A DNA stretch of 64,000 nucleotides, from the NCBI GenBank assembly GCA_037953745.1, contig JBAKBP010006580.1, positions 1 through 64,000 on the forward strand. The letters are read 5' to 3'. Position 1 is the stretch's first letter. Every line of letters starts with the position of its first letter. The notes beneath the pieces were generated by a model. It saw nothing but the letters and a program-made list of their open reading frames with translations. It ran no database searches and was not told where the DNA came from. Positions 11,656 through 21,419 of this stretch are shown here, one piece after another. Position numbers and translations under genes: made by a program. The stretch is from Lithodes maja (taxonomy: Eukaryota > Arthropoda > Malacostraca > Decapoda > Lithodidae).

Positions 11656-11949
11656 GTCTTGGCAGGTTATGAGGATAGGTACCATGCCCATATCAACTCT
11701 CTCCAGCAACGCCAGATCACAGACTTCTTTCGTGGTCGGCCAGGCCCCTCCGACCACCCTCAACCAGGCCCCTCCGACCACCCTCAACCGGGCCCCTCCG
11801 GTGAGCCTCGACCACGGCAACAAATCGATGAACAGCGTTTACTTACGGCACTTGAATTGGATACAGTGGATGATGACACTTCAGAATTTGAAGGATTTGA
11901 TGTTGAAGGGATACTGAACGAGATAGAGCAACGTAGGAGTGGCCAATAA
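11656..11949 (+). pseudogene. in-frame C-terminal extension of the Tigger transposase with a PCNA-binding (PIP) box
   Basis: This frame is in the same register as the transposase and separated from it by one TAG. It reads YEDRYHAHINSLQQRQITDFF. QRQITDFF fits the PIP-box consensus Q-x-x-(I/L/M)-x-x-(F/Y)-(F/Y) exactly (nt 11707-11730, codons 581-588 counting from 9967). Pogo transposases are known to carry C-terminal PCNA-binding motifs. A Pro-rich repeat follows (PGPSDHPQ twice, then PGPSGEPRP) and an acidic tail ending at TAA 11947-11949. It is either lost by a nonsense mutation or reached by readthrough; the former is simpler. Confidence 0.8.
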
Positions 11950-12327
11950 TTCGCCACCCCTAGCCTCGGAACCCAACCCACCTAAATCCCTCAACACACC
12001 TAAAAAGGTAAATGTGATGGTGTAATATGTTCTTATATTTACTTTTATAATGTTTCTTATAATTATTATTATGTTATGTTAGTGTTCAGTGGAAATTATT
12101 AGGTAAAAATCGCAAAATACGAAAAATAGTTGTCAAATTCGGCACCCAGGCACCAATTAGAATTATTCCCATTAGTTCATCAGTATGGCTATCGCGGTTA
12201 CGGCTACCGCGCGGCTATAGCTGCACCAATTAGGAGTGATAGCTGAGGGTTGAGTGTATGGGGGAGGCACTCGTTATAGGCAGTTATGCCTTTTGCCTCC
12301 CTCAATCACATAGAAAAAAAACAACAA

Positions 12328-12712
12328 TAAAACAAGTGGAAATATAATTTTTCTGGTCAAAATCGCGAATAAACATGGAGCAGCCCATTCATGAATTGTG
12401 GAGCAAATTGAGGCAACCCCTCCCTTCACGAGGCCTCAAGCCAGACTGCCTCACTCATTCACACTCTCCCTTGTGCAACACACTCGCTAGGCACATAAGC
12501 ACATCCTCCACACAGTTTGCTAATGTTAGCACAAAAATATACCAACGAATTAGGGAATAACAGGGAAAATAGGTGATAATTTAAGGGGGAGGAGAAAGGG
12601 GGGAAGGAGGGGATGTGGAGGAGTGATATGAGGTATAGGAAAAAAAAAACAAAAAAAAACAAATGTTAGTGCTACTGGGGCCTTTTAAAATGTTTTTTTT
12701 AGGCCTTCCCTC
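12328..12712. repeat. interior segment of the composite element, repeated at 59797-60173
   Basis: Sequence from aaaacaagtggaaa through gctaatgttagcac and agggaataacagggaaaata to the MITE insertion site is similar to 59797-60173. No coding capacity. Both copies are followed at the same point by a MITE of the same family. Confidence 0.7.
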
Positions 12713-12742
12713 TTAACCCTTCAGACCCGGAAGGGCTCTTAA

Positions 12743-13135
12743 CCCTTAACTAGCGGCGCTCGACTTAAGTCAAGTGAAAGAAACTGGGAGAAAACGGGTG
12801 AAAAATGGGTGAAGATAGAGTGAAAATGGGTGGAACAGTAATGAACCATACGTCCGACATCTGTGGCCTCCCGGCCCACACTAACTCCTGTTCCCCCACC
12901 GCACGGGTGGATGACAGTGTGACCAATAGTTAGCGAAAAGTGAACAATGTAGCAAAATCAGCTAAACTTCCATCTTTGAGGTAACACTGTCAGGGCTCCA
13001 CGAGTGCTACGTAGCTGTATGTGGTGTCATAGCGATTTCCGCACAATACAGTTCCTTTCATGCTGATGGTTGATATAGCAGTCAGAATGGCCTGAAAAGG
13101 CCCAAAATGGCCACAGACCCCCCGCTCTTTGAGGG
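12743..13135. mobile_element. TTAA-flanked MITE of a second type, nested in the 12717-14075 MITE
   Basis: TTAA at 12739-12742 and 13136-13139. Ends CCCTTAACTAGCGG and CCGCTCTTTGAGGG are imperfect inverted repeats (11 of 14). The 393-bp interior is non-coding. Confidence 0.75.
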
Positions 13136-13183
13136 TTAAACACCCATAAAAAAAACACGCGAGCTACCCGGAAGGGCTCTTAA

Positions 13184-13662
13184 CCCACCGGCCCCGGCTA
13201 TATATTATATATATATTCCTCGAAATCCGGGTGTTTTGGCCGAAAAACGTCTAGGCTAGGCTACCGTATATTCGTTAATCAGACTGCTTCCCGCATTCCC
13301 GCGCATCCCCAAGCGTAGCTGTGTTATTTACCTGTAAAATGGCCTTAAGTAGAGCTCTCTAAGTCAACTGGGTGAGCTGTGATGATGATTTCATTGGAGA
13401 TAACTTTATGGCCAAACCAGCCACTTTACACCACTTTTCGATACTGAACAACAACATACAGGCACACACGAACAAGCGACGCTCTCCTTCTTGTGGCCGG
13501 AGATGCGGAGCGTCGGTCCAGCCGGCTGTTGTTTACATGCGTCGGACCGACGCCTCGCACACGAAGCTCACAGGCTTTCAAGCAATGGTACAATGTAGTA
13601 CCACCCGGGTTCCTGGGGCCAAAAAAAAATGGTACACGTGTGTACCAACCGGGTTTGAAGGG
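13184..13662 (-). mobile_element. piggyBac-like MITE, type 1, inverted, nested in the 12717-14075 MITE
   Basis: TTAA at 13180-13183 and 13663-13666. 479 bp, in reverse orientation relative to its host copy. It carries the subterminal palindromic pair GGTACACGTGTGTACC and a GGTACTACATTGTACC-like motif at its right end. Together with the host copy it creates a large inverted repeat spanning 13184-14075. Confidence 0.85.
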
Positions 13663-14141
13663 TTAAACACCCATGAGCTCAAAGCCTGTAAGCTTGGTGT
13701 GCGAGGCGTACGTCCGACGCATGTAAACAACAGCCGGCTGGACCGACGCCCCGCATCTCCGGCCACAAGAAGGAGTGCGTCGCTTGTTCGTGTGTGCCTG
13801 TATGTTATTGTTAAGTATCGAAAAGTAGTGTAAAGTGGCTGTTTTTGCCATAAAGTTATCTCCAATGAAATCATCATCACAACTGAACCAGTTGACTTAG
13901 AGAGCTCTACTTAACGCCATTCTACAGGTACGAAATACATCTACGCTTGGGGATGCGCGGGAATGCGGAAGCAGTCAGAATAACAAAGATACGGTAGCCT
14001 AGGTGTAGACTTTTTTCGGCCAAAACCCCCGGATTTCGGGGAATATATATGGAATACATAGCCGGGGCTGGAGGGTTAAGAGCTTTGCCGCCGTTGCCCA
14101 GTAAAACTTCTGTAGGAGCTTTGCAGCCGTTCCCTGGTTAA

Positions 14142-14386
14142 CTTCACTTTCATAACCCTTATGTTAATCTGATCACACTGATATTTATTTTGATATGAAA
14201 TCTAAACTATGAAAATCTAGGGCTGTTTGATTTACAGAACGTAGTATTGGAGGGCTGTTCTTATGACCACCCTATGTTTCAGTTGTGTTTCACAAGGTGG
14301 TGTCAAGTCTGATTGTCTTTGTAGTTTTCTTGATGTACAGAATATTAGTTCTTTATACAGGTACAGTAGTAGTAGGGCTGTTTGAT
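14142..14386 (+). repeat. HSF intron with a decayed duplicate of the exon-2 acceptor region
   Basis: 14267-14310 reads ...ctatgtttcag, then TTGTGTTTCACAAGGTGGTG. This nearly matches the true exon start at 22891-22917 (gtttcag, then ACGGGTTTCACAAGGTGG). A second relative lies at 22651-22660 plus 22737-22765. The copy is non-coding after a few codons. Confidence 0.6.
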
Positions 14387-14796
14387 TTACAGATCAGTGG
14401 CATAGCCATGGGGGGGCATGTGCCCCCCCCTGAGAAACCTGTGCCCCCACCAGATACCACAGCCCTACATGTATACCTAATTTGTTATTGTTAATTTGTA
14501 TTCAATAGGAAGTTAGGAACTCCTGGATAGAAGGCACCACCACCTAAAACAACAATTACAATTATTAAAGATCATAAGTATTTCCATTTACAATTATCAC
14601 TTCACCAACAGCAGTAACAGTGAACATTTGTAAAGGAGTATAAAATTATGATAGTTACCGCCTTAATCATCGGTTGGAGGCTCGTTTTCTTTCGTTTTAA
14701 TATACCTGTTGGAGCTTTGATTTTTCATCCATCCTAGATTGGAAAATTGAATAGTAATTTTATATTTGAGTTATTTTTTATTCTTAATATATAAAG

Positions 14797-15113
14797 TTTA
14801 AAATTTTTCAATTAATTTAAGGCTGAAAGAAAACAAAATATTACTACAAAAGACAATTATTTCTCGAATGAATGCTAGGAAAAAACAATTTATAATCGCT
14901 CAGCTGATTGCTGCGTGGTGAAGAGAGGGACGAGGGAGGACACTTTAAGCAAGAAATGTTTCTGGTTTGTGGCACTTCTTATACGATTATCATAATGTCC
15001 TATTATCTCTTCAACTCTAAACTAATTTGAAGGCATTGTGTAAACAAGTAAACACAATAATGTCACTAAACCTTAATTATAGACGGGTTCCATTTATGAG
15101 ATATCAGACACCT
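14797..15113. repeat. direct duplication, copy 1 (empty MITE site)
   Basis: About 315 bp, from the ttcaattaatttaaggctgaaag block to gagatatcagacacctg. It is repeated at 15121-15910 with few differences (two substitutions and an 8-bp deletion seen by eye). Copy 1 has an uninterrupted TTAA at 14817-14820 and serves as the empty site for the MITE in copy 2. Confidence 0.85.
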
Positions 15114-15120
15114 GATTTAA

Positions 15121-15910
15121 ACATTTTCAATTAATTTAACCCTTGGTTCCCGGATGACCTCATGTACGCCCATAAAAAAGCATGTACCAGGTACCCGGAA
15201 GGCCTCTTATGCACCCACGACGTCACAGCCTGTGAGCTTGCTGTGCGAGGCGTCGGTCCGACGCATGTAAACAACAGCCGGCTGGACCGACGCTCCGCAT
15301 CTCCGGCCACAAGAAGGAGAGCGTCGCTTGTTCTTGTGTGCCTGTATGTTGTTGTTCAGTATCGAAAAGTGGTGTAAAGTGGCTGGTTTGGCCATAAAGT
15401 TATCTCCAATGAAATCATCATCACAGCTCACCCAGTTGACTTAGAGAGCTCTACTTAATGCCATTTTACAGGTAAATAACACAGCTACGCTTGGGGATGC
15501 GCGGGAATGCGGTAAGCAGTCTGATTAACGAATATACGGTAGCCTAGCCTAGACGTTTTTCGGCCAAAACACCCGGGTTTCGAGGAATATATATATAATA
15601 CATAACCGGGGCTGGAGGGTTAAGGCTGAAAGAAAACAAAATATTTCTACAAAAGACAATTATTTCTCGAATGAATGCTAGGAAAAAACAATTTATAATC
15701 GCTCAGCTGATTGCTGCGTGGTGAAGAGAGGGACGAGGGAGGACACTTTAAGCAAGAAATGTTTCTGGTTTGTGGCACTTCTTATACGATTATCATGATG
15801 TCCTATTATCTCTTCAACTCTAAACTAATTTGAAGGCATTGTGTAAACACAATAATGTCACTAAACCTTAATTATAGACGGGTTCCATTTATGAGATATC
15901 AGACACCTGT
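15121..15910. repeat. direct duplication, copy 2 (filled MITE site)
   Basis: Same unit as 14797-15113, but split at TTAA by the 480-bp MITE 15140-15619. Its right end enters the first ~35 bp of the XPG-protein transposon. Confidence 0.85.
15140..15619 (+). mobile_element. piggyBac-like MITE, type 1
   Basis: 480 bp between TTAA at 15136-15139 and 15620-15623. It begins CCCTTGGTTCCCGG and ends GGGGCTGGAGGG. Close relatives are at 12717-14075, 13184-13662, 60178-60656 and 63818-64000, and the longer piggyBac at 45980-47980 shares its ends and parts of its right interior. Confidence 0.9.
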
Positions 15911-16489
15911 AGGCATCGGAGAGTCAGTTTTGTCAAACACATTTTTCTAAAGGAATAGGATGTGCAGAATCCATTTAAACCATTTGACAAGCTGTATCTT
16001 GTCCCTGTTGCCCATGGCAACCCATGAAACAATATGGCCGACAGCGGGATCAGGAGTGAACATAAAAATTTATAAACTGTATATGACACAAATTTGTCTA
16101 TAAATGAATGAAAATACATTTTGTAAGTGAATTTGGGGTGCTGAATCCATTTAAAGCATTCTTCAGCCTCAATTTTACCTCTCTTGCTAATACCCAATAG
16201 GCTGCATGTGAAAGCAACTAGGCGGACGATCAGAAATTAAAATTGTCAAGTGTTGTTTAGGATGATAAATTATCAATGTCCAGTTACTCGGGAACATACA
16301 TGTAATAGAAATGAGATTTATAATTATCTCCTAAAACATTACAATGCACTGGAGAACCAGAACAATATTGAGGCTACATTTATGGTGGCCATAAACCGAC
16401 CCAGATCTGCAGGAAATATGATTTTCTGAAGGACTTTGGGCACAACAATCTGCTAAAAGAATGTGCCAGTGACTGTGACCAGGTTCTAC

Positions 16490-19400
16490 AAGCTTTGACA
16501 AAAGACATGGCATTCTTCATGAAACGGCAAGAAGATGATGCCATGCCAGAAAAAGGATGGACTCATTTCAATCAAGGGTACATGACAATCGGTCGCCTGA
16601 AATCACAAGCATTGGCTATATGCCATTAGTTCAAGCGCGCCTGCTCATGAGTTGGACACCCTGAACACTGTGGTTTTGAGGTGCAAGTACTTAGCCAGAA
16701 AGCTTGGTCAAAATCATGTTATACTCACTGTTGATGAGGCACTGTATTGCAAGCTCATGGACCTGAAGTGGGCGAAGCCAGAATACCAAGATGTTTTGGT
16801 TGTCAGATTAGGTGGTCTGTACACTTTACTCAAATTCATGCATGTACAGTAATAGGAAAGCATGTGCTTTCCAACTCACTTGGACCCAAAACGTCTGAAC
16901 AAGTCTTCTCAGGCAAGTCATACGCCAAAGGAATGAGAATTCACAAACAGACCGTGCACGCAATGTGGAGGATACTCATTCCAAAACTGCTTAGTTTCAT
17001 CAGAGACAGTGATCAAGATCTGGAAAAACATATTCGGGACAAGCTATCTTCCAATGAAACAAACGACCTGATCACTGTACTGTACTTGCAAGCAAAGACT
17101 TCAGAGAAGCAGTTGACGCTTTTGTGGCAAGCAATGACAACCCCAATGGTGGAGATCATCCTTCTCTTCACCAGAGCCCAGAGAGAAGGCCTGTGGCAGC
17201 TTCATCTGCATGCCTTCAAGCTGATGCTTCCATTCTTGTTCCGTTACAATCATATAAACTATGCCAGATGGGGTACAGTCTACCTCAGCGAGATGAATAA
17301 CCTCCCAAACCCAGTGAAGGCAGAATTTGAGAGAGGCAATTTTGTTGTGAAGGGATCAGATCAGAAGTTTAACCAGGTAGATCCAGATCAGAGCCAGGAG
17401 TGGCTGCATGGCATAATTGGCAACACAAAGACGACGTCAGCCTTGAGCAGATGGGCTCTCTCTTTCAACTTGAAATCTCATCTGGTTAGTGAGACAAAGC
17501 TGGTCTATAGGATATGGCGAGATGATGCATTCACTCACAACTAAATAAGTCCAGCCAGGCAGAAACTTGATCTGAAGGATGAAGAGAATCTAAACACATT
17601 CCAATCCTTCAATTTGTTCTCTGCTGATGCATGTCCAGACCTGCAGATCATTGCTACAAAGGACATTGTTACAAAGAACATTGAAGATGACTTGTTGATG
17701 GCTCGCCAGAAAGGGCATGATCAACTGATGCAGTTTGTAGAAGAAAGACTTTTGGATGGTATCGAAAAGAAAGTCTCTTAGAGACATTACCAAAGAACAA
17801 GCCTCTGACGTTTTCTTCTCTCTTTGAAGTGGAGCAGCAGTCCACGACGAGTACCAAGAAAGTAGTCCAAGCAGACAGAAAGTTCCTGCATTACTGCTTT
17901 CAAGGCTGGAAGGAATGTCAATCTGGACCACATACTGAATCATGAGCTGATGCCTGTCCTTCCTGCACTTGCAGAAATGAATGGTGATCTACGATCAGGC
18001 CAAATGCACATTCTGTCAGAGGCCCTGATTGGTGACATGCCTTGCCCTCAAAGTCTGCAGGCTGCTGACATTGGTGAAGAAGGAACGCTTATTGTGGATG
18101 GCCAGGCCCATGTCATTGCTCTTGGTAAACCATCAAAGGCAAAAACCTTTGGAGATCTTGCTGACATTTTCATTGCATCGATTCTCCAGGTTGGGGCTGG
18201 ATTCAGTTGCATTAACATCGTTTTCGACAGATACTACGACTTGTTCATCAAGAGTGGCACAAGAAAGAAACGGAGAAAGAAGGCAGTGCCTGTGAGAAGA
18301 GAAATTCAGGACAGAGGAGTCCCTCTCCCTCAGAAATTGGACAACTTCATCACTCATGCAGACAACAAAGCTGACTTGGCAAGACTCTTGTCCCAGCAGT
18401 TGGTTCTAAAGGCACCAGCAAACAAGACCATCATTGTCGCTGGAGGATTCAGTGACGAAGAGCAGGTGGAGTCTTCTACCCCTGACGTCAACATTCAGGA
18501 ACTGGAGGTGTGCCATGAGGAAGCTGACACTTGTATAATACTACACTGTTAACACCTTGGGTGCGGCATTTGTCATATGACAATTTCTTGGTCACCACTG
18601 TACCATACGGGGGTTTTGGACTAAAAGTAACCTTCACTCCCTGCACATTTTCATGTATAAAGAAGAGCTAGAACATGTTTCAATGATGTATCCTTGAAAG
18701 CAGAGGAATAGGCCTTTCCAGTGACACATGAATCATGTCTGTATGACCACTGGTTGCCGTGCAACGATATTGCACACGTGACGCTAAATCGGTAAAAAAT
18801 AGTGAGTTTGAGCGGTTTCCGCTATTCCCAAGTCTGCAAAGGAGTTGGAGATGTCTCCCACTGCCACTAGTGATGGCTCAGGCACGGGGGGTGGTGGATG
18901 GGATGGTCTCGCACTGCTTAGACTGGTTCGTCTGCCTCCCAGCCCTTGTTCAAGGCAGAAATTTGGCAATTGTCATATGACAAGTCCTGCAGTGATGACC
19001 GTATTTTTTATATAATAGCCCGCAGTCATTGAGTTAAGAGCCAAGCATCCAACACCGTAGTTGCTGCTCGTGATACTGATGTGCTGGTGCTCCTGTTGGC
19101 CCACTTTGCAAAAATGGCATGTCCAAGGGTGTGGATGAAAGCTGGCACCTCCAAAAAACAGAAATACATCCTGATTCACTTTGTAGCAGCTCGGTTTGAC
19201 AATCATATCCTCAGCAGCTTGCCAACCTTTCACTCATTGACAGGTTCTGACACTACTTCTTTCTTGGCTTATCACACAAAGAAATCATCCTGGAGCGTCT
19301 TTAAGGAACATCACAACCTCCTCTCAACTCTCGGCAAAGGTGACTTCAGTGACCAGACCTGTGCTGATGTAGAATCGTTCATTTGCAAAGTCTACAAAGT

Positions 19401-19746
19401 TCACACAAATATCTCTGTGGACAGTGCCAGGTCAACTCTCTTCACTGCGGCTCACCTGTTGGAGACCCTACCCCCAACTCATGATGCTCTGTCCTTCCAC
19501 AACAAGCGTGTACACTACCAAGCATCAGTATGGCAACAGGCAGACGAACCGCGCCCTGAACTGCCCCCACCGGAGGCTATGGGATGGAGAATTCAAAGTG
19601 GTGCTCTGGTCCCTATTTTGACCTCTCTGTCCTCAGTGCCGGAGTCCTGCTTAGAACTGATCACATGCAAGTGTACCAAACAGTGCAGAAGTAGCAACTG
19701 CAATTGCATGAGGAAGAATCTGCCATGTACAGTTCCGGACAGATGA
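16490..19746 (+). pseudogene. large transposon protein with XPG-I-like nuclease motif and Cys-rich tail, broken in several frames
   Basis: Pieces in different frames line up as one protein: 16495-16850 (ending LDTLNTVVLRCKYLARKLGQ, then VVRLGGLYTLLKFMH), 16850-17544, about 17595-17780, 17820-17940, 17950-18552 and 19037-19746. The fifth piece ends with HEEADT and the sixth starts VVAARDTDVLVLLLAHF. An acidic pair EEAD followed after a short gap by D-T-D-V-L matches the XPG/FEN I-region, which binds the catalytic metals of flap nucleases. The C-terminus has CKCTKQCRSSNCNCM, a Cys-rich zinc or CXC-like cluster, cut by a stop at 19744. A MITE sits between the two acidic motifs. I recall this family as a common uncharacterised protein of marine invertebrates and fish; its function as a transposase is an inference. 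Confidence 0.6.
18553..19033. mobile_element. TTAA-flanked MITE inside the XPG-like gene
   Basis: 481 bp between TTAA at 18549-18552 and 19034-19037. The ends are only weakly inverted (CACCTTGGGTGCGG versus CTCAATGACTGCGG). Each subterminal region carries the palindrome TTGTCATATGACAA (near 18570 and 18970). No coding frame. Confidence 0.7.
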
Positions 19747-19962
19747 AACAGCAACACCTCGTCCACCCACTATGTGGTGAGGGGCTCTGCGGATTTGGTA
19801 ACACTGGCAGGAGGTGGGAGGGATGTGGGTGGGTGGGTGATGAGGGGAGGTATGTGGGGGGAATTGGGAGGGTGAAGAGGCAGCAATTATGGTGTGGCTG
19901 GTGGGAGGGGGCAAACAAGTGACAGGGTAGGGGAGAGCAGAATGGCAGGTTGTTAAATGTAG
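19735..19962 (+). repeat. inverted repeat arm, left
   Basis: Matches, in inverse orientation, 20570-20815 (ttccggacagat..aacagcaacac to ggtaggggagagcag). The arm includes the last codons (TVPDR) of the XPG-like gene. The SINE 19978-20505 lies between the arms. Confidence 0.75.
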
Positions 19963-19977
19963 CATACAGTGATATTG

Positions 19978-20505
19978 TTGTTGTTCCCCAGGCTGTCTGG
20001 CCGAACAGCCCCAAGGTCTCGAGCAAGGCCATGGCCATAAACGAGCGCCCCCACAAAATCCTCACTGCTTACCACTAACAAAGCCCGGGTGACCGAAGCC
20101 ACTCCAAGGCAGGGAGCTGAGGAAGGTGCGGAAACGCCCGGGAAACCAAAGCCCCACCCAAGGCCCTGTGCTCCTCAGCAATTATGAAGGGAAAGTTGAG
20201 GGGTAAGGGAAAAATGTGACGCTTTGGCTCCCAATCTGCCAACTTCTAGGTTGGCAGTAGGGAGGTCAATCCACGGAAAAGACGCCGCCACTTGAGATCT
20301 AGAAGATATATAAGTAAAAGGAACAGTCAGAGTAAGCTATGGGTATGGCAGAGATCGCTCAGTTCTCACTCGGATAGACCAGCCCATCACCACATGACTA
20401 GAACCCAATCCTCTCAGCATCAGCTAGGAAAGGCCCTAGAAAGCCGCCTTTGGCGGGGAGATAGCTCCCCTATTTCAACTCCTTTCGGGGTTGGGCACCC
20501 GCCCA
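19978..20505 (-). mobile_element. SINE-like retroposon, copy 1 (full-length)
   Basis: Non-coding 528-bp unit with a 12-bp target duplication ACAGTGATATTG on both sides (19966-19977, 20506-20517). On the minus strand it ends in (CAA)n, shown here as ttgttgtt at its left end. The terminal 60 bp (ggctgtctggccgaacagcc to aaggccatggcc) resemble the 3' ends of LINE A-type elements at 54791 and 22679. A 5'-truncated relative is at 54354-54770. Confidence 0.75.
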
Positions 20506-20569
20506 ACAGTGATATTGTGGGTGTGTGTAATTTAAAATCCTGTGGGAGTAGCTTGTTCTATAGGAAAAT

Positions 20570-20815
20570 TTGCTTGTCACTCTGTTCTCCCCTACCCCGT
20601 CACTCGTTTGCCCCCTCCCACCAGCCATACCATGATTACTGCCTCTTCACCCTCCCACACTCCCCCCTAAACCCCCCACATCCCTCCCCTCATCATCCAC
20701 CCACATCCCTCCCACCTCCTGCCAGTGTTACCAAATCCGCAGAGCCCCACACCACACAGCTGGTGGACGGGGTGTTGCTGTTTGATCTGTCCGGAACTGT
20801 ACATCTGCATGTAAC
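20570..20815 (-). repeat. inverted repeat arm, right, with small minus-strand frame
   Basis: Inverse of 19735-19962. A minus-strand frame (20693-21010) starts MDIFSCRVCFQIVSHASRL and continues with a possible C2H2-like array (C-x2-C...H-x3-H) before running into the arm. Whether this is a real N-terminal zinc finger of a second transposon protein is open. Confidence 0.5.
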
Positions 20816-21419
20816 TGCAGCACAAGCGGAGACGTCAGCACAAAATAATAATTGATAAAAAGTGGAGGACTGAAGTACTGTGTTCACTGACTCATTCCAC
20901 TGTGTGCCGTACAATTCAAGTACCTTCACACCTTCAGTGTGTTTATGCTCAATAAGCCGAGAAGCGTGGGACACAATCTGAAAGCAAACTCGGCAACTGA
21001 ATATGTCCATTTTGATGACGCTGATATCATTGTTAAAATTATTTTCGGAATAAATTGTTCTTTTTTCTGTAAAACGTGTTTATTTTCATAATTTTTTTAT
21101 TACTGGTGATTGAAATAATGTTGTGTAGCACACTAAGCCTTCTTAATATTTTGAGAATATCTGATAATGACTGATATTTCTTTAATTAAATTATAGTTTC
21201 ACTGTATACAGCTTGTGGTGTGGTGCGTCAGGTTGCTTGCACACCATTTTGAATAATTTGTTTTTATCTCGTAAACAACGCAAAACTGGTCATGTCAAAT
21301 AGCAAAAATGAAATCAACATACCCAAATCCTTGACAAAAAACAATTTGACAAGACTGACTCAGATTTGCTTACTACTTTGTAACTAAGCTGATATTTCAT
21401 TTATGGAACCAGTCTATTA

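Larger units (their letters stand above)
9616..12256 (+). mobile_element. Tigger/pogo DNA transposon, near-complete
   Basis: Terminal inverted repeats CACTCAACCCTCAGCTATCA (9616) and its exact complement at 12256, each flanked by TA (9614-9615, 12257-12258). Subterminal AGCTATCGC/AGCTATCAC repeats at both ends are candidate transposase-binding sites. The 2641-bp unit carries a long transposase frame and sits in the 3' UTR of LINE B, so it is younger than that LINE. Confidence 0.92.
6603..12318 (+). mobile_element. LINE B, 5'-truncated non-LTR retrotransposon interrupted by a Tigger transposon
   Basis: A + strand LINE of the endonuclease-RT type. Coding runs from about 6745 to 9589; the 3' UTR runs 9590-9613, is interrupted by Tigger (9616-12256) and resumes 12259-12318 to an A-rich tail. 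The resumed part matches a shorter copy of the same 3' end at 23160-23300 (ggcagttatgccttttgcct versus ggcagcttgtcctttgtct), which confirms the join across the Tigger. Confidence 0.8.
12717..14075 (+). mobile_element. piggyBac-like MITE, type 1 (480-bp family), containing two further MITEs
   Basis: Starts CCCTTCAGACCCGG after TTAA (12713-12716) and ends GGGGCTGGAGGG before TTAA (14076-14079). The length is 1359 bp, but removing the two nested elements and one TTAA each leaves about 479 bp, the family size seen at 15140-15619 and 60178-60656. No coding capacity. Confidence 0.85.
6204..14137. mobile_element. composite piggyBac-like (TTAA) non-autonomous element, copy 1, expanded by nested insertions
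   Basis: Flanked by TTAA at 6200-6203 and 14138-14141. The ends CCTATAAACGGCGAGC and (reverse complement of the right end) CCAGGGAACGGCTGC share CC....AACGGC. The left 120 bp (6204-6325) and the parts 12320-12716 and 14080-14137 are similar to a second, shorter copy at 59635-60714. The interior holds a LINE C-terminal fragment (about 6316-6540), LINE B (about 6603-12318, itself carrying a Tigger) and a nest of three MITEs (12717-14075). The outer boundary is an inference from TTAA plus similarity to copy 2. Confidence 0.6.
15875..21416 (+). mobile_element. decayed DNA transposon encoding an XPG/FEN-like protein (Academ-like, tentative)
   Basis: The left end TAGACGGGTTCCATTTATGA (15875) and the complement of the right end, TAGACTGGTTCCATAAATGA (21416), form imperfect inverted repeats. 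A possible 3-bp duplication TTA lies outside (15872-15874, 21417-21419). Similarity continues inward (agtcagttttgtcaaa and its counterpart). The body carries a broken + strand gene (16490-19746), a TTAA MITE (18553-19033) and a SINE (19978-20505). Short target duplications and an XPG-type nuclease are features of the Academ superfamily, but this assignment is an inference. Confidence 0.55.

Noticed and set aside
13372..13851. Repeated 'protein' frames in the type-1 MITEs (also at 15207 and 59995)
   Set aside because: They follow the non-coding MITE sequence in both orientations, with no conservation of reading frame among copies.
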